Source: Candidatus Endonucleibacter bathymodioli (GTDB lineage Bacteria > Pseudomonadota > Gammaproteobacteria > Pseudomonadales > Endozoicomonadaceae). From it: DNA of 64,000 nucleotides. The notes under the pieces are model-generated. The model saw nothing but the letters and a program-made list of their open reading frames with translations, did no database searches and was not told the DNA's origin. Positions 52,232 through 62,211 of this stretch are shown piece after piece (positions within the stretch are counted from its first letter, which is position 1; the number at the start of each line of letters is the position of its first letter). The DNA lies in assembly GCA_030674915.1 (NCBI GenBank), contig JASXSV010000003.1, positions 1 through 64,000 on the forward strand, given 5' to 3'. The position numbers were made by a program, and so were the translations under genes.

Positions 52232-52759
52232 TTAATTTTTATAGTTGGCTGCAGATTTGAGAATCATACTGCATGCCGCTTTGGTCTTTTCCCAGTTGTC
52301 AATTTTGACCCACTTATCTTCTTCAAGGTCTTTGTAATTTTTGAAAAAATGCTCAATCTGTTTGATTAGTAGTTCAGGTAGGTCAGTATACTCTTTCACA
52401 TTGTTGTAAATGGGGGTGAGCTTGTTGTGTGGCACAGCAATTATTTTTTCATCCTGACCTTTCTCATCAGACATGTTTAACATGCCCACAGGGCGACAGC
52501 GAATTATTGAGCCATGAGTGACTGGGTACGGGGTAATCACCAATGCATCTAAGGGGTCGCCATCATCGGCCAGTGTTTGAGGGATAAAACCATAGTTAGC
52601 GGGGTAAAACATAGGGGTGGACATGAAGCGATCTACCATTAGTGCATCTATGTCCTTATCAATTTCATATTTTATAGGAGAGGCATTAGCAGGAATTTCT
52701 ATAATTACATAGATATCGTTGGGAAGATCCTTGCCGGAAGGAGTGGATGCAAAGCTCAT
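52232..52759 (-). CDS. ppa: Inorganic pyrophosphatase
   Basis: Hydrolyses PPi and drives biosynthesis. The start [20 protein letters not shown] at 52759 matches the E. coli start and has AAAGG seven bases upstream; the frame runs 20 codons further up without support. About 175 residues. Signature [13 protein letters not shown] with the metal-binding Asp residues; also [16 protein letters not shown] and [16 protein letters not shown]. Confidence 0.97.
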   Translation of the reverse strand: MSFASTPSGKDLPNDIYVIIEIPANASPIKYEIDKDIDALMVDRFMSTPMFYPANYGFIPQTLADDGDPLDALVITPYPVTHGSIIRCRPVGMLNMSDEKGQDEKIIAVPHNKLTPIYNNVKEYTDLPELLIKQIEHFFKNYKDLEEDKWVKIDNWEKTKAACSMILKSAANYKN

Positions 52760-52810
52760 ATATAAACCTTTATTAGTTGTGTTTATGCTCGTTTCCATTG
52801 AAAACGTGAA

Positions 52811-52917
52811 GTTGTTCACTGCTCTTGCTCACCTAAGTCATTTACTGTCCTTCGGTTCACAGTACTTCTCGCACTTGTCAGCCTACTCATGCCTGCGATG
52901 GAAGTTAGACTGAGAGG
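52811..52917 (+). repeat. Long copy of the dispersed intergenic repeat
   Basis: In the spacer upstream of ppa. It starts gttgttcactgctcttgctc, parallel to 48916 and 32228, and includes tactcatgcctgcgatgg where the core lies in other copies. Confidence 0.35.
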
Positions 52918-52934
52918 TATGCAGTAGTAAACTG

Positions 52935-53588
52935 TTATGTGGCTTGATCGCCATCTTGCTTGACGCTACGGTGCTTGTTTGTTTGGTGGTCAAAGTTGTA
53001 TTTTGGTAGTCCTAGCTTCAGCTGAATGGCTGTAATTCGTATAGAAAAGCCTATTAGAAGTGTTGTGATAATGCAAAACATGTGGGACATAGGTGTCCAG
53101 CATAGTACTATATAGAGCCAAGCAGAGAAGAAAGCAATGCTGGCGTATAGTTCATTTTTGAATACTAGGGGTACTTGACCGCAAAAGATATCACGGATAA
53201 TCCCGCCAAAGGCTCCAGTAAAAACTGCCATTATGGATGCCAGAATATAACCATGCCCCAGCTGGAGGGTTTTCAATGCGCCTATAATGCTAAAGGTAAT
53301 TAGCCCAATGGCATCAAGGGTGAGGAATACTTTCGATAAACAATGTATCCACGGGCGGATAATAATGATAAGCAACGCTGCTGCGGAGGTTAGAATAATG
53401 AAGTTGGGATTGGCTACCCAGATTAGAGGATAATTGCCAAGAGTAACGTCTCGTACTACCCCTCCACCAAAAGCGGTACTATTGGCGATGATCAGGATGC
53501 CAAAAGGATCCATGTTCTTTTTGCCGGCGGTAATAGCTCCAGACATAGATTCTACTGTGATTGCAAGGATAAATAATATTTCAAGCAT
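52935..53588 (-). CDS. TRIC/UPF0126 family membrane protein
   Basis: 217 residues with about seven hydrophobic segments and two UPF0126 repeats marked by GGGVVRDVTLGNYPL and GAFGGIIRDIFCGQVPLVF. This is the YicG/YadS family, related to trimeric intracellular cation channels; transport of monovalent cations is known for some members, glycine uptake for others. The C-terminal tail is polar (LGLPKYNFDHQTNKHRSVKQ). No operon partner is clear. Confidence 0.9.
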   Translation of the reverse strand: MLEILFILAITVESMSGAITAGKKNMDPFGILIIANSTAFGGGVVRDVTLGNYPLIWVANPNFIILTSAAALLIIIIRPWIHCLSKVFLTLDAIGLITFSIIGALKTLQLGHGYILASIMAVFTGAFGGIIRDIFCGQVPLVFKNELYASIAFFSAWLYIVLCWTPMSHMFCIITTLLIGFSIRITAIQLKLGLPKYNFDHQTNKHRSVKQDGDQAT

Positions 53589-54151
53589 TTGTTTTTATAG
53601 ACCGAGTGTTAATGGGTTATGAAGTGTTTTAATCTCGTGGATAATATTTCCAGAAATCTTTAAATTCTTCGCTGAACTGTGTTTTTCGGTCATCCTATGG
53701 CTTGTGGCAAACGATGCTATTATAGTCGGCATAATCAATTGCTTTGGCCTCCATCATTGGTTTTATACCATTTTGTCAGCAATTATGACGTATGCTGGAT
53801 CATTTAATATCAAATTATCGTTTTTATACACTGTTTCTATTGTTTGAGCTAATTTTTGATGCACGTATCATGTATGGCATGGTTTCGTACACTACTGAGT
53901 ACCAAAAAACTTAGACCTGTGCGAATATTCGCAGCAATAGAGTCCAGTCTTAAATCGTTTCATTGAAAATACAGATTTCACCATCTACCCATTCGCTTAT
54001 CACACACTAATATATTAAATTACAGCGGCATGCACTCTGTCTATAAAATATGTTTTGATGTTTTATAAAAAATTGGTATTGTAAGTGAAATGTACAGTAA
54101 ATTCAGGCTGATACAGGATTCACTTAAGCATTGGTTACCAAAAAATACGGT
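53589..54151. other. Gap before the RND cassette
   Basis: About 560 AT-rich bases. On the minus strand near 53628-53762 a short frame reads MEAKAIDYADYNSIVCHKP, a stop, then KTQFSEEFKDFWKYYPRD; this could be a gene relic, but I do not recognise it. The promoter of the following operon should lie here. Confidence 0.4.
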
Positions 54152-56701
54152 ATGGTTATGCTAAAAATGTTATCAACGCGCATCGCATTAGAACGCCCCA
54201 AAACAGTGTATGTGGTTATGTTGTTTCTGGTGCTGTCATGCACCGCCATGATTCCCTTTTTGAATATTGATACCGATCCGGAGAACATGCTCTCAGCAAA
54301 CGACCCCGCTAGGCTATTCCACAACGAAGTAAAGCAACAGTTTGTTATGCGGGATATGATCGTGGTAGGTGCTGTCAATGAAGATAGCATCTATAACCCA
54401 CAATCGTTAAAAGCGTTAAATATTCTGTCAGAACAGATTTTAGATTTGGACGGCGTCATCCGGCAAGATCAGATGGCTCTTAATACTGTTGAAAACATCA
54501 CCCAGGACGGAGTGGGAACCCTGCGCTTTGAGTGGCTAATGAAAGAAGCACCCTCCACCCAAGATCAGGCAGATGCTATTCGTAATGCGGTAAAACGTTT
54601 GCCTATGCTGAATAATACGCTGGTGTCCGGAGATGGAAAGGCAGCAGCCATTTATGTGCCGATTACCTCAAAGGATATAAGTTACCGAACAGCAGAATCA
54701 ATACGAGCTCTAACCCGCACTCTCGACAGTCATGATCAATATTTCATTACTGGTCTGCCGGTTGCAGAAGATCAATTTGGCGTTGAAATGTTTGTACAGA
54801 TGGGCATTGCTGCACCTTTAGCAGGACTGGCTATCTTCTTATTAATGTGGCTTTTTTTCCGCAGTATCCCATTAGTAATCGCACCCATGATTGTCGCCAT
54901 GTCCACCGTGTTAATTGTTATGGGGTTGTTAATTGGCATGGGCTTTACGGTTCATATCATGTCGTCGATGATTGCTATTTTCCTGATGCCCATCGCCGTA
55001 GTGGATTCAACCCATATTCTTTCTGAGTTCGCAGATCGTTTTCGTCCTGGTGAAGATCCCAAAGAAATCATCTCAGGTGTTATGAATCACCTGTTTACAC
55101 CGATGCTATACACCTCCATTACTTCTTCGGTGGGCTTTCTATCATTAATGTTGACCCCTATCCCTCCTGTTAAAGTCTTTGGTGCCTTTATTGGCTTTGG
55201 TATTACCCTGGCTTTTCTGCTAACCATTTTATTTATACCAGCGTATATTTCCCGCATGAAGCCGGAAGCACTGGCATCCATGCAGGCTGCAATGCACCGG
55301 CTGGAAGACGGTGGATGGTTAGGTATATGGTTACCAAAACTTGGACGTTTGACAGTAGGATCGCCACATCTGATATTACTGGCTTTTTCTTGTCTGTTTA
55401 TTATCAGTGTGATTGGCGTTACCAAAATACAGATCAATGACAATCCAGTAAACTGGTTCAAGGCCGATCACGAAATTCGTGTGGCTGACAAGGTTATGAA
55501 CGAACACTTTGCCGGCACTTACGATGCTTGGCTGGTGCTGGAGCATGATACTGACCATAATGTGAAAAATAATTTCCTGAAGGCTTACCAGTCGATCGTT
55601 GTAGAGGCAAGTAACGATAATATTAATCCTGCATATTTTGAAGAGCTGCTGACAAAATTGGACAACCAGAATCTGTCCACCCACTTTAGTCAGCTGGCTC
55701 TCCGTTTGGATGATCTTCTATTTGAGGCTAATGATAAAAAAAGTTTCTGGCTTGAAAAACTATTGGCACTGACTGAAAAGACAGAAGAATCTCTACGAAT
55801 TTTCCAAAATCCTGCTGTTTTGGAATGGATGACATATTTGCAACAGTCACTGGTTGACAGCGGTCTAGTTGGCAAGGCTAATGGCCTTCCGGATATTGTA
55901 AAAACGGTTAATCGTGAACTGCAAAGTGGTGAAAGCACCGATTTTCGGTTACCAGCCACGGCCAAGGGTGTTGCTCAAGCACTATTGCAGTACCAGTCTT
56001 CCCACCGGCCCCAGGATCTCTGGCATTTTGTCACACCAGACTACCGTCGTAGCCTGATGTGGTTGCAACTGACTAGTGGCGACAACCATCACATGTCACA
56101 GGTTGTTGATTTTGTTGATAATTACATAGATAGCAATCCTTTGCCAGAAGGTTTAACTCTTGGTTGGGCAGGTAAGGCGTACCTAAACATTGTCTGGCAG
56201 GATGCCATGGTCAACGGCATGCTTGATAGCCTTCTGTCTTCATTTGCAGTTGTACTTATCATGATGATATTGCTGTTCCGGTCCGTTAAATACGGTTTAC
56301 TGGCTATGCTTCCACTAACTTTTACAATTACTTTTATCTATGGACTGATTGGCTGGATCGGTAAGGATTACGATATGCCGATAGCGGTATTATCGGCATT
56401 AACTCTGGGGTTATCCGTGGATTTTGCCATTCACTTTTTAGAACGGGTGCGAGAGATTCACAAGCAGACTGGTTCAGTGTCAGAAACCATGACGGCGATG
56501 TTCCAAGAGCCGGGACGTGCTATTGCCCGCAATGCTATCGTCATCGCCATAGGATTCACACCTCTATTATTCGCCCCTCTGGTGCCTTATATCACTGTCG
56601 GTATTTTTCTCGCCAGTATCATGGCAGCATCGGCGATGGTTACTTTGATGTTATTACCTGCGGTATTAACCACCGGCAAGTCATTTATGTTCAAACCATA
56701 A
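54152..56701 (+). CDS. RND/MMPL-family exporter (HAE3-like)
   Basis: About 849 residues, the usual length for single-chain HAE3/MmpL-type RND permeases. Two halves, each with TM1, a large periplasmic loop, then a five-helix bundle. The first bundle is near residues 210-380 (GIAAPLAGLAIFLLMWLFFR, IAIFLMPIAVVDSTHILSEF). The second is near 685-850 (VLIMMILLFRSVKYGLLAML, ALTLGLSVDFAIHFLERVRE) with charged TM residues expected for proton relay. The start is uncertain: TTG at 54131, ATG at 54152 or ATG at 54158; none has a good ribosome-binding site. First gene of a three-gene cassette. The substrate is probably lipidic, inferred from the LolA-like partner. Confidence 0.9.
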   Translation: MVMLKMLSTRIALERPKTVYVVMLFLVLSCTAMIPFLNIDTDPENMLSANDPARLFHNEVKQQFVMRDMIVVGAVNEDSIYNPQSLKALNILSEQILDLDGVIRQDQMALNTVENITQDGVGTLRFEWLMKEAPSTQDQADAIRNAVKRLPMLNNTLVSGDGKAAAIYVPITSKDISYRTAESIRALTRTLDSHDQYFITGLPVAEDQFGVEMFVQMGIAAPLAGLAIFLLMWLFFRSIPLVIAPMIVAMSTVLIVMGLLIGMGFTVHIMSSMIAIFLMPIAVVDSTHILSEFADRFRPGEDPKEIISGVMNHLFTPMLYTSITSSVGFLSLMLTPIPPVKVFGAFIGFGITLAFLLTILFIPAYISRMKPEALASMQAAMHRLEDGGWLGIWLPKLGRLTVGSPHLILLAFSCLFIISVIGVTKIQINDNPVNWFKADHEIRVADKVMNEHFAGTYDAWLVLEHDTDHNVKNNFLKAYQSIVVEASNDNINPAYFEELLTKLDNQNLSTHFSQLALRLDDLLFEANDKKSFWLEKLLALTEKTEESLRIFQNPAVLEWMTYLQQSLVDSGLVGKANGLPDIVKTVNRELQSGESTDFRLPATAKGVAQALLQYQSSHRPQDLWHFVTPDYRRSLMWLQLTSGDNHHMSQVVDFVDNYIDSNPLPEGLTLGWAGKAYLNIVWQDAMVNGMLDSLLSSFAVVLIMMILLFRSVKYGLLAMLPLTFTITFIYGLIGWIGKDYDMPIAVLSALTLGLSVDFAIHFLERVREIHKQTGSVSETMTAMFQEPGRAIARNAIVIAIGFTPLLFAPLVPYITVGIFLASIMAASAMVTLMLLPAVLTTGKSFMFKP

Positions 56702-56725
56702 TGGTTTGATTACTAGGCATACATT

Positions 56726-57538
56726 ATGAATAGCACAATAAAAAATATGCTAGCCATGACATGGCTTCTGGGAAGTCTTGTACAGGTTCAGGCTTGGGGG
56801 GAATCTGACCTAACCAATGCAGATGATATTGTTAAACAAGCAAACCGTGCGTCTTATTATGCAGGGAAAGATGGACGGGCAGAAGCTAGAATGAAAATCA
56901 TCGATAGCCAAAAGCATAAGCAGATCCGGCAGTTCACCATTTTACGTCGAACTCGAATTGATGACCGCACGCAGGATATGCTAGTGTTCATCAGCCGTCC
57001 AAGTGATGTCAGAGGAATGGTTTTTCGTGTTGTTCGACAACCAGGCGGAGATGATAATCGCTGGCTCTATTTGCCTGGTCTTGACCTAGTTAGACAGATT
57101 TCAGCAGGTGATCAGCGTACGTCGTTTATCGGTTCCGACTTCCTTTATGAGGATGTTTCTGGCCGTGATCCCAATGCCGATACACATCAGATTTTAGAAA
57201 CGACAAAAAAATATTATAAATTAAAAAGCATTCCCAAAAAGTCTAGATCCGTTGAATTCAGTTACTATACTAGTTGGATTGACAAAAAAACGCTACTACC
57301 AATGAAGGTAGAGTACACTGATATTCGTGGCAAAATATATCGTCGCATGGACGTTAAAAAAGTCACTGTCATCCAGGGATACCCTACTGTGCTTCGGGCC
57401 TCTATCAGTAATCTGGATAGTAATAGTAGTACTACAATGGAGATGCGAGGAGTTCGCTATGATCTGGGACTGCCAGCATCCATCTTTAGCGAACGTAGTC
57501 TGCGCACGCCTCCAACCTCGTGGTTACGAGGTAAGTAA
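56726..57538 (+). CDS. Periplasmic LolA-like (outer membrane lipoprotein-sorting type) protein
   Basis: 270 residues with a signal peptide (residues 1-24, MLAMTWLLGSLVQVQAWG). The mature part matches the LolA-like family often annotated as outer membrane lipoprotein-sorting protein: DIVKQANRASYYAGKDGRAE, DMLVFISRPSDVRGMVFRV, WLYLPGLDLVRQISAGDQRT, and SFIGSDFLYEDVSGRDP. It lies 24 bases after the exporter and two bases before the next gene. Likely a hydrophobic-cargo carrier between the exporter and the outer membrane; this is inference from fold family and context. Confidence 0.85.
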   Translation: MNSTIKNMLAMTWLLGSLVQVQAWGESDLTNADDIVKQANRASYYAGKDGRAEARMKIIDSQKHKQIRQFTILRRTRIDDRTQDMLVFISRPSDVRGMVFRVVRQPGGDDNRWLYLPGLDLVRQISAGDQRTSFIGSDFLYEDVSGRDPNADTHQILETTKKYYKLKSIPKKSRSVEFSYYTSWIDKKTLLPMKVEYTDIRGKIYRRMDVKKVTVIQGYPTVLRASISNLDSNSSTTMEMRGVRYDLGLPASIFSERSLRTPPTSWLRGK

Positions 57539-57540
57539 AC

Positions 57541-58959
57541 ATGTCATCCATACCCAGATCCTTTGAGAGCACTAGTTTGTTGGCTACACTCATTAACCAA
57601 AGCAATTCAGCAAATCTAAGGTTATGGTGCTTTATTTATTGGTCATCGCTTAGCAAGTTCCAATCCATTGGACATAAAACACGTCTTCAATTTATCCTGT
57701 TACTGATTATGGGCTTTCCTTATTTCGTATTGGCAGAGAACGATTATCTGGAAAGCGATGACTGGAATTCAGGTTGGGAAAACGACACAGTTTCACCATG
57801 GCATTACAAAGGATTTATTGAGGGTGCTTATGGTAGGAGATTACAAAATGACCATGCCATTAGCCAGAATAACACGCTAAATGAAATTCGTGGTCGTCTG
57901 GATCTGGAATATACCTCAGATACATTCCAATTTAATATCAAGGGAGATGCTCTGTACGACGACGTGCTAAGAAATAGCCAGTGGCGGACCAGGGAGGTGG
58001 CCCTGTCGTTCAGTCCAGTAGACAGCCTGGATATCAAAGCTGGTAGACAAATCACGACCTGGGGGACCGGAGATTATGTTTTCCTCAATGATCTATTCCC
58101 AAAAGACTGGCAATCATTCTTTTCTGGCCGAGATGATGAGTACTTGAAGGCACCAGCAGATAGTTTGAAAGCCAGCTGGTTTGCAGAGCACCTCGGCGTG
58201 GACATTGTCTGGTCTCCCAAGTTTACGCCGGATAACACTCTATCTGGTGAGCGCTTTTCATTTTTTAGCCCAGTAGCAGGAAGAAATATCGCACCAGACC
58301 CAGCATTAAACCCAAAAAACCCTTCTGGTGGCACTTTGTCTGCACGTCTGACTACCAATTATCAAGATGTAGAATACGCTTTTTATGGCTATAAAGGTTA
58401 CTGGACCATGCCGTTGGGTATGGACAACCAGGGGCGGATGATTTACACGAAAATGAACAGTTTTGGTGCAAGTTTGCGAACCTCCTTAGGTAAGGGCGTG
58501 TTGAACTCAGAATTTTCCTGGTATGACAGTGCCGAAGACCGTAAAGGCAGTAATCCTAATATTCCAAACTCTCAGCTACGATGGCTACTTGGCTATGAGC
58601 AGGAGGTGGTCACAAATCTGACTGCTAGCGTGCAGTATTACCTGGAGTCGACACAGAACTACGCTGCTCTAAAAGCGAATTCACCACATCCACAGTATTT
58701 ACCCGCAAAGAATCGCCAACTTCTTACCATGAGATTAACCTGGCAGACCTTGCAGCAAAAACTGATCTGGTCACTGTTTACCTTCTGGTCACCCAGCGAT
58801 AAAGATGTTTATCTCAAACCCAGTATTACCTACCGAGTAAATGATAATTGGTCTGTAGCGACAGGTGCTAACCTGTTTTATGGTAATGAAAAATACACTT
58901 TCTTTGGTCAGCATGAGAACAATAGTAATGCTTGGATGCGAGTACGACTCAGCTATTAA
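57541..58959 (+). CDS. Outer-membrane beta-barrel protein of the RND cassette
   Basis: 472 residues. A hydrophobic signal-like segment (LQFILLLIMGFPYFVLA) ends near residue 66, so either the N-terminus is unusually long or the true start is downstream of the ATG at 57541. The mature part is rich in alternating aromatic/polar strands (WHYKGFIEGAYGRR, NEIRGRLDLEYTSDTFQFNI, LDIKAGRQITTWGTGDY) and ends with SNAWMRVRLSY, whose terminal aromatic is typical of BAM-inserted barrels. It resembles DUF1302/alginate-export-like barrels. Third gene of the cassette, two bases after the LolA-like gene; it is probably the outer-membrane component. Confidence 0.8.
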   Translation: MSSIPRSFESTSLLATLINQSNSANLRLWCFIYWSSLSKFQSIGHKTRLQFILLLIMGFPYFVLAENDYLESDDWNSGWENDTVSPWHYKGFIEGAYGRRLQNDHAISQNNTLNEIRGRLDLEYTSDTFQFNIKGDALYDDVLRNSQWRTREVALSFSPVDSLDIKAGRQITTWGTGDYVFLNDLFPKDWQSFFSGRDDEYLKAPADSLKASWFAEHLGVDIVWSPKFTPDNTLSGERFSFFSPVAGRNIAPDPALNPKNPSGGTLSARLTTNYQDVEYAFYGYKGYWTMPLGMDNQGRMIYTKMNSFGASLRTSLGKGVLNSEFSWYDSAEDRKGSNPNIPNSQLRWLLGYEQEVVTNLTASVQYYLESTQNYAALKANSPHPQYLPAKNRQLLTMRLTWQTLQQKLIWSLFTFWSPSDKDVYLKPSITYRVNDNWSVATGANLFYGNEKYTFFGQHENNSNAWMRVRLSY

Positions 58960-59332
58960 TAAGAGAATAATTGATAGATTGAGACCTCAATAGAACTCAA
59001 CAAAGACGATCATATTATATTCTGGTACAATTTCTACATGCAAAAACTTTCCGTCTCAGCTGCTAATCTAATATACCAGACAGTAAAGATCCGGCCTTGT
59101 ATTGTTCTATGGCGCATAACTCGTTAAAATACGTCCAATAGAATGACTACAGAAATAATCCCAGCAAGACTCAAGCTCATTTGCCCGCAGCAAGCACCAG
59201 ACGTTTAAGCTCGGCGCGAGATAGATGGCTTTGCCCAGCAATGAGAGCAATGAGAGCAATGAGAGCAACGAGGCGTAAAATATCTGCAAATCAATTGAGC
59301 CAACTTTATTACGCTATTTGAGTATCCGCAAA
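58960..59332. other. Convergent intergenic stretch with 9-bp repeats
   Basis: No gene is seen. At 59240-59268 the unit caatgagag occurs three times in tandem plus a partial copy. Confidence 0.6.
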
Positions 59333-60751
59333 TTATGCCTCAGATGAGTTATCTAAAATATCTATTCCATCCTGGATGATCTTTCTATATTCATCATCGA
59401 GGTTAGGATCATTAAGAATCTCTCTAAGTCCAGCCAAAGCCTGTTCATTGTTAGTGCTGTTGCTGTCAGTATGACCGTTATCGTTGTGAGTAATATTGTC
59501 AATCACAACCTCAGGGCTTTCTTTTGATGCCTCGGTATGTGGTTCGCTCTGAGGCATTAGCACCGGAATATACAGCAAACCACCTGCTCCTACATATAAA
59601 TTATGTGCGTTATCCATATTCGGAACCGCTTCTGTCACATTTGCCTGAGCGTATTGATCGGCAAAGCTCTGAGCCATGGGAATATTTATTAATTGTGCTG
59701 GATTCTGTGCCTGACTGGGTGATAATCCCGACAAGTGAGTTGCACAACTATTCATTAAATTATTAGCCATATGGCCAGGCACACCCAAACCAGTGACTGC
59801 ATTGTATACATCACCAAAGCAAGGCCCATTATACCCCTCCTGTAAACGGGGAGGCTGGACTGGCTGAACGCCTTCAGGGTACTGTAATATACCCCCTGAA
59901 AAATCTATAGGCCTAGCAATAAACTCCCCCTCAACCTGTTGTTGATTTGCATCTTCTTTCACAGCATTTTCTAGATTCTCGTTTTTCTTTCGCTCTTCAT
60001 CCCCAGAAAGATCTACTCCATCGTTCTTCTTAGCATCAGTAGTGACGTTCTCTGTTTTATTTTGATTATCCAGTTCCTTTTTATTCTCTGGTTCCTTTTT
60101 ATTCTCTGGTTGATTTGTTCCCGGATTGACGGCACCAGAGTCATCTATCTCATCACCACCCACTTCAACATAAGCCCAAGTATATGCCATCAAACCCATC
60201 ACAAACAAGGGAATACCAATGAAAGGAGCTATACCTAATAACGCACCTCCAAGACACATTAAAGAACCGCCACCAAACATATAAGCCTTGCTGTGGTGAG
60301 GTTGTGACGTTACGCCATCCGATCGAAACAGATTCTTTATTTTACTAAAAATACTGGACTTAGGTTTATCATCTGCACTTCGTTCTATATTTTCCCCACC
60401 AGATTGATCATCTACCTCTTCTGTATTTTCTGTAACTTCTATGTCATCTATGTCATCTATCTCATTTATCTCATTTATCTCATTTATCTCATTTATCTCA
60501 TCTGGATTATCTATCTCATCTGGTATTTCTGTCGGCTGACCATCTGTCTTTAGCTTGTTTGCAGACGGCTTATCATACCTCGTTACACTCCTATCATTTA
60601 GACTAATATCAGGCGTTACACCAGTAGCGCTGCTAGGAGTTTTTTTTTCAACATCCACCGGTGTGGGGCCTCTAGCATTACTTGGCTTCAGTATATTACC
60701 CTGTTGCTCACCTGATTGTGTTTTCTGTGGTATATTGTTATTAATATTCAT
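59333..60751 (-). CDS. Acidic Inc-like protein with a two-helix membrane hairpin
   Basis: 472 residues, family not recognised. The N-terminal 130 residues are polar and Asp/Glu/Asn-rich with a repeated EIN/DID tract. Residues about 155-195 form a bilobed hydrophobic segment (FGGGSLMCLGGALLGIAPFI, then GIPLFVMGLMAYTWAYVEV), two helices with a tight turn, as in inclusion membrane (Inc) proteins of intracellular bacteria. A Lys/Glu/Asn-rich part follows, then a Pro/Gln-rich C-terminal half. There is no signal peptide. GGA lies six bases before the ATG. Could be a secreted membrane-inserted effector; this rests on topology only. Confidence 0.65.
   Translation of the reverse strand: MNINNNIPQKTQSGEQQGNILKPSNARGPTPVDVEKKTPSSATGVTPDISLNDRSVTRYDKPSANKLKTDGQPTEIPDEIDNPDEINEINEINEINEIDDIDDIEVTENTEEVDDQSGGENIERSADDKPKSSIFSKIKNLFRSDGVTSQPHHSKAYMFGGGSLMCLGGALLGIAPFIGIPLFVMGLMAYTWAYVEVGGDEIDDSGAVNPGTNQPENKKEPENKKELDNQNKTENVTTDAKKNDGVDLSGDEERKKNENLENAVKEDANQQQVEGEFIARPIDFSGGILQYPEGVQPVQPPRLQEGYNGPCFGDVYNAVTGLGVPGHMANNLMNSCATHLSGLSPSQAQNPAQLINIPMAQSFADQYAQANVTEAVPNMDNAHNLYVGAGGLLYIPVLMPQSEPHTEASKESPEVVIDNITHNDNGHTDSNSTNNEQALAGLREILNDPNLDDEYRKIIQDGIDILDNSSEA
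60441..60503 (-). repeat. In-frame 9-bp repeats (EIN/DID tract)
   Basis: Seven units of nine bases (atctcattt and atgtcatct variants on the plus strand) encode repeated Glu-Ile-Asn and Asp-Asp-Ile. Unit-number changes would keep the frame. Confidence 0.85.
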
Positions 60752-60955
60752 AAGAAATCCATATCCTAAAAATCATTGTATACTTTAAAAGTTTAGATCA
60801 AACACTAGGAAAAGCATTTATTTTTATTTTAAATGTGAGTGTCATGGCGTTAACCAAGTCTCGTTCATCAACGTTTATATGAGTTTTAAATACTCATTTA
60901 CCCTTATCATTGAAAATGTTTTATTTTGGAATTATTTTTTCTCCACTTTAAGCTT

Positions 60956-62150
60956 GAGGCCTTTGCCCGAGTCGCGCTAAATAACTGAAAATCAGGTATA
61001 ATAAGCCTTGCACAATCAATGCCTTTCGGTGAAATTAGGGTTTGGAAAAATCTGAAATAACGCAGTCTAGCAGATTCAATGCTGACTGATCACGATGCAG
61101 TGAAAGAACTCGACTCTGCCCATGAACCATTGATTGGGCTCGCTTAGAGCATCATCTGAAAGATATGCATTCAAGTGATCGAGGCGAGAAGGCATGGCCG
61201 CCACTGATGATGTTTAAGGCACTGCTGCTGCAAAGTTGGTATAAGTTAAGCGATTCGGCCCTAGAGAAACAACTTGCTCGCGATCTTTTATTTCGTCGAT
61301 TTATTGCGCTCGACATTTCAGAGTCAGTGCCGGACCACAGTACTTTTTGGCGATTTAGACGGAAGATAGATAAATTGTTGCTTATGGATAAGTTACTTCA
61401 AGAAATCAATTCCCAGCTTATAGATCAAGGTCTTTATATTAAATCTGGAGGTATCAGTATTGTTGATGCTAGCGTAATTGAGGCTAAACAGTGTCGTCCA
61501 AATAAGGATAAAGACAAGCAACACAGGTTCCTGACGCGAAGTGGAGCGTGAAAGCCAGTTCTGACGGGAAGAGTAATAGTACCTACGGCTATAAAGCGCA
61601 CATAAATGTCGATGAGGATGGGCTGATAAAATCGATCGGTTACACAGCAGGAAATGTTCACGATTCAAATTGTTTCACTGAGCTATTAGATAGTGAAGAG
61701 TCGTCTGTTTATGCGGATAGTGCCTATTCCAGCAAGAAGCACAGTGAATGGCTGGATGATCGAAATATTGATAACAGAATAATAAAACGTGCTTATCGAA
61801 ATAAACCATTAACAGAACATGATAAGTGTTTTAACCGTTTACATTCTGGTGTGCGCTGTACTGTGGAGCGAGTATTTGGCATTTTGAAATTACACTACGG
61901 CATGGCGAAAGCTCGTTATCTTGGCTTAAGCCGAAACCGCACACGTTTTGAAATAATGTGCGTGGCGCACAATATTAAACGAGGTTTATCGATTCAGTAG
62001 GCAAGTTGCACCTGAAAATCGAAAATGAAGGGTGAAATGGCTTGAATGGCGCATATTCGAACTGAAATCGTGTTTTTTAAGTCTTTATCTTCAAAAAAAT
62101 ACGATTTAATTAATAGCTGGGCTTGTGCGGCGTTATCGTGCAAAGGTCTC
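60956..62150 (+). mobile_element. IS5-family element copy B
   Basis: 1195 bases with ends gaggcctttgcccga (60956) and tcgtgcaaaggtctc (to 62150). It carries no IS30 insert and serves as the reference for copy A. The left terminus has substitutions relative to the right, so it may be immobile. Confidence 0.85.
61024..62000 (+). pseudogene. IS5 transposase of copy B, frameshifted
   Basis: The original start is lost: the ATG of copy A (41189) is AGG here. An in-frame stop and a small deletion follow near 61050-61135. The open parts are 61165-61551 (FKALLLQSWYKLSDSALEKQ, STFWRFRRKIDKL, SIVDASVIEAKQCRPNKDKD) and 61548-62000 (YGYKAHINVDEDGLIKSIGY, RLHSGVRCTVERVFGILKLH), shifted near 61530. DDE motif parts are present in both. 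Not functional as is. Confidence 0.85.
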
Positions 62151-62211
62151 AGTTTAAGGCTTTTCGTGGACGTATGTTGATTAAAAATTGAGGCTCATCA
62201 ATTTGATTTTT

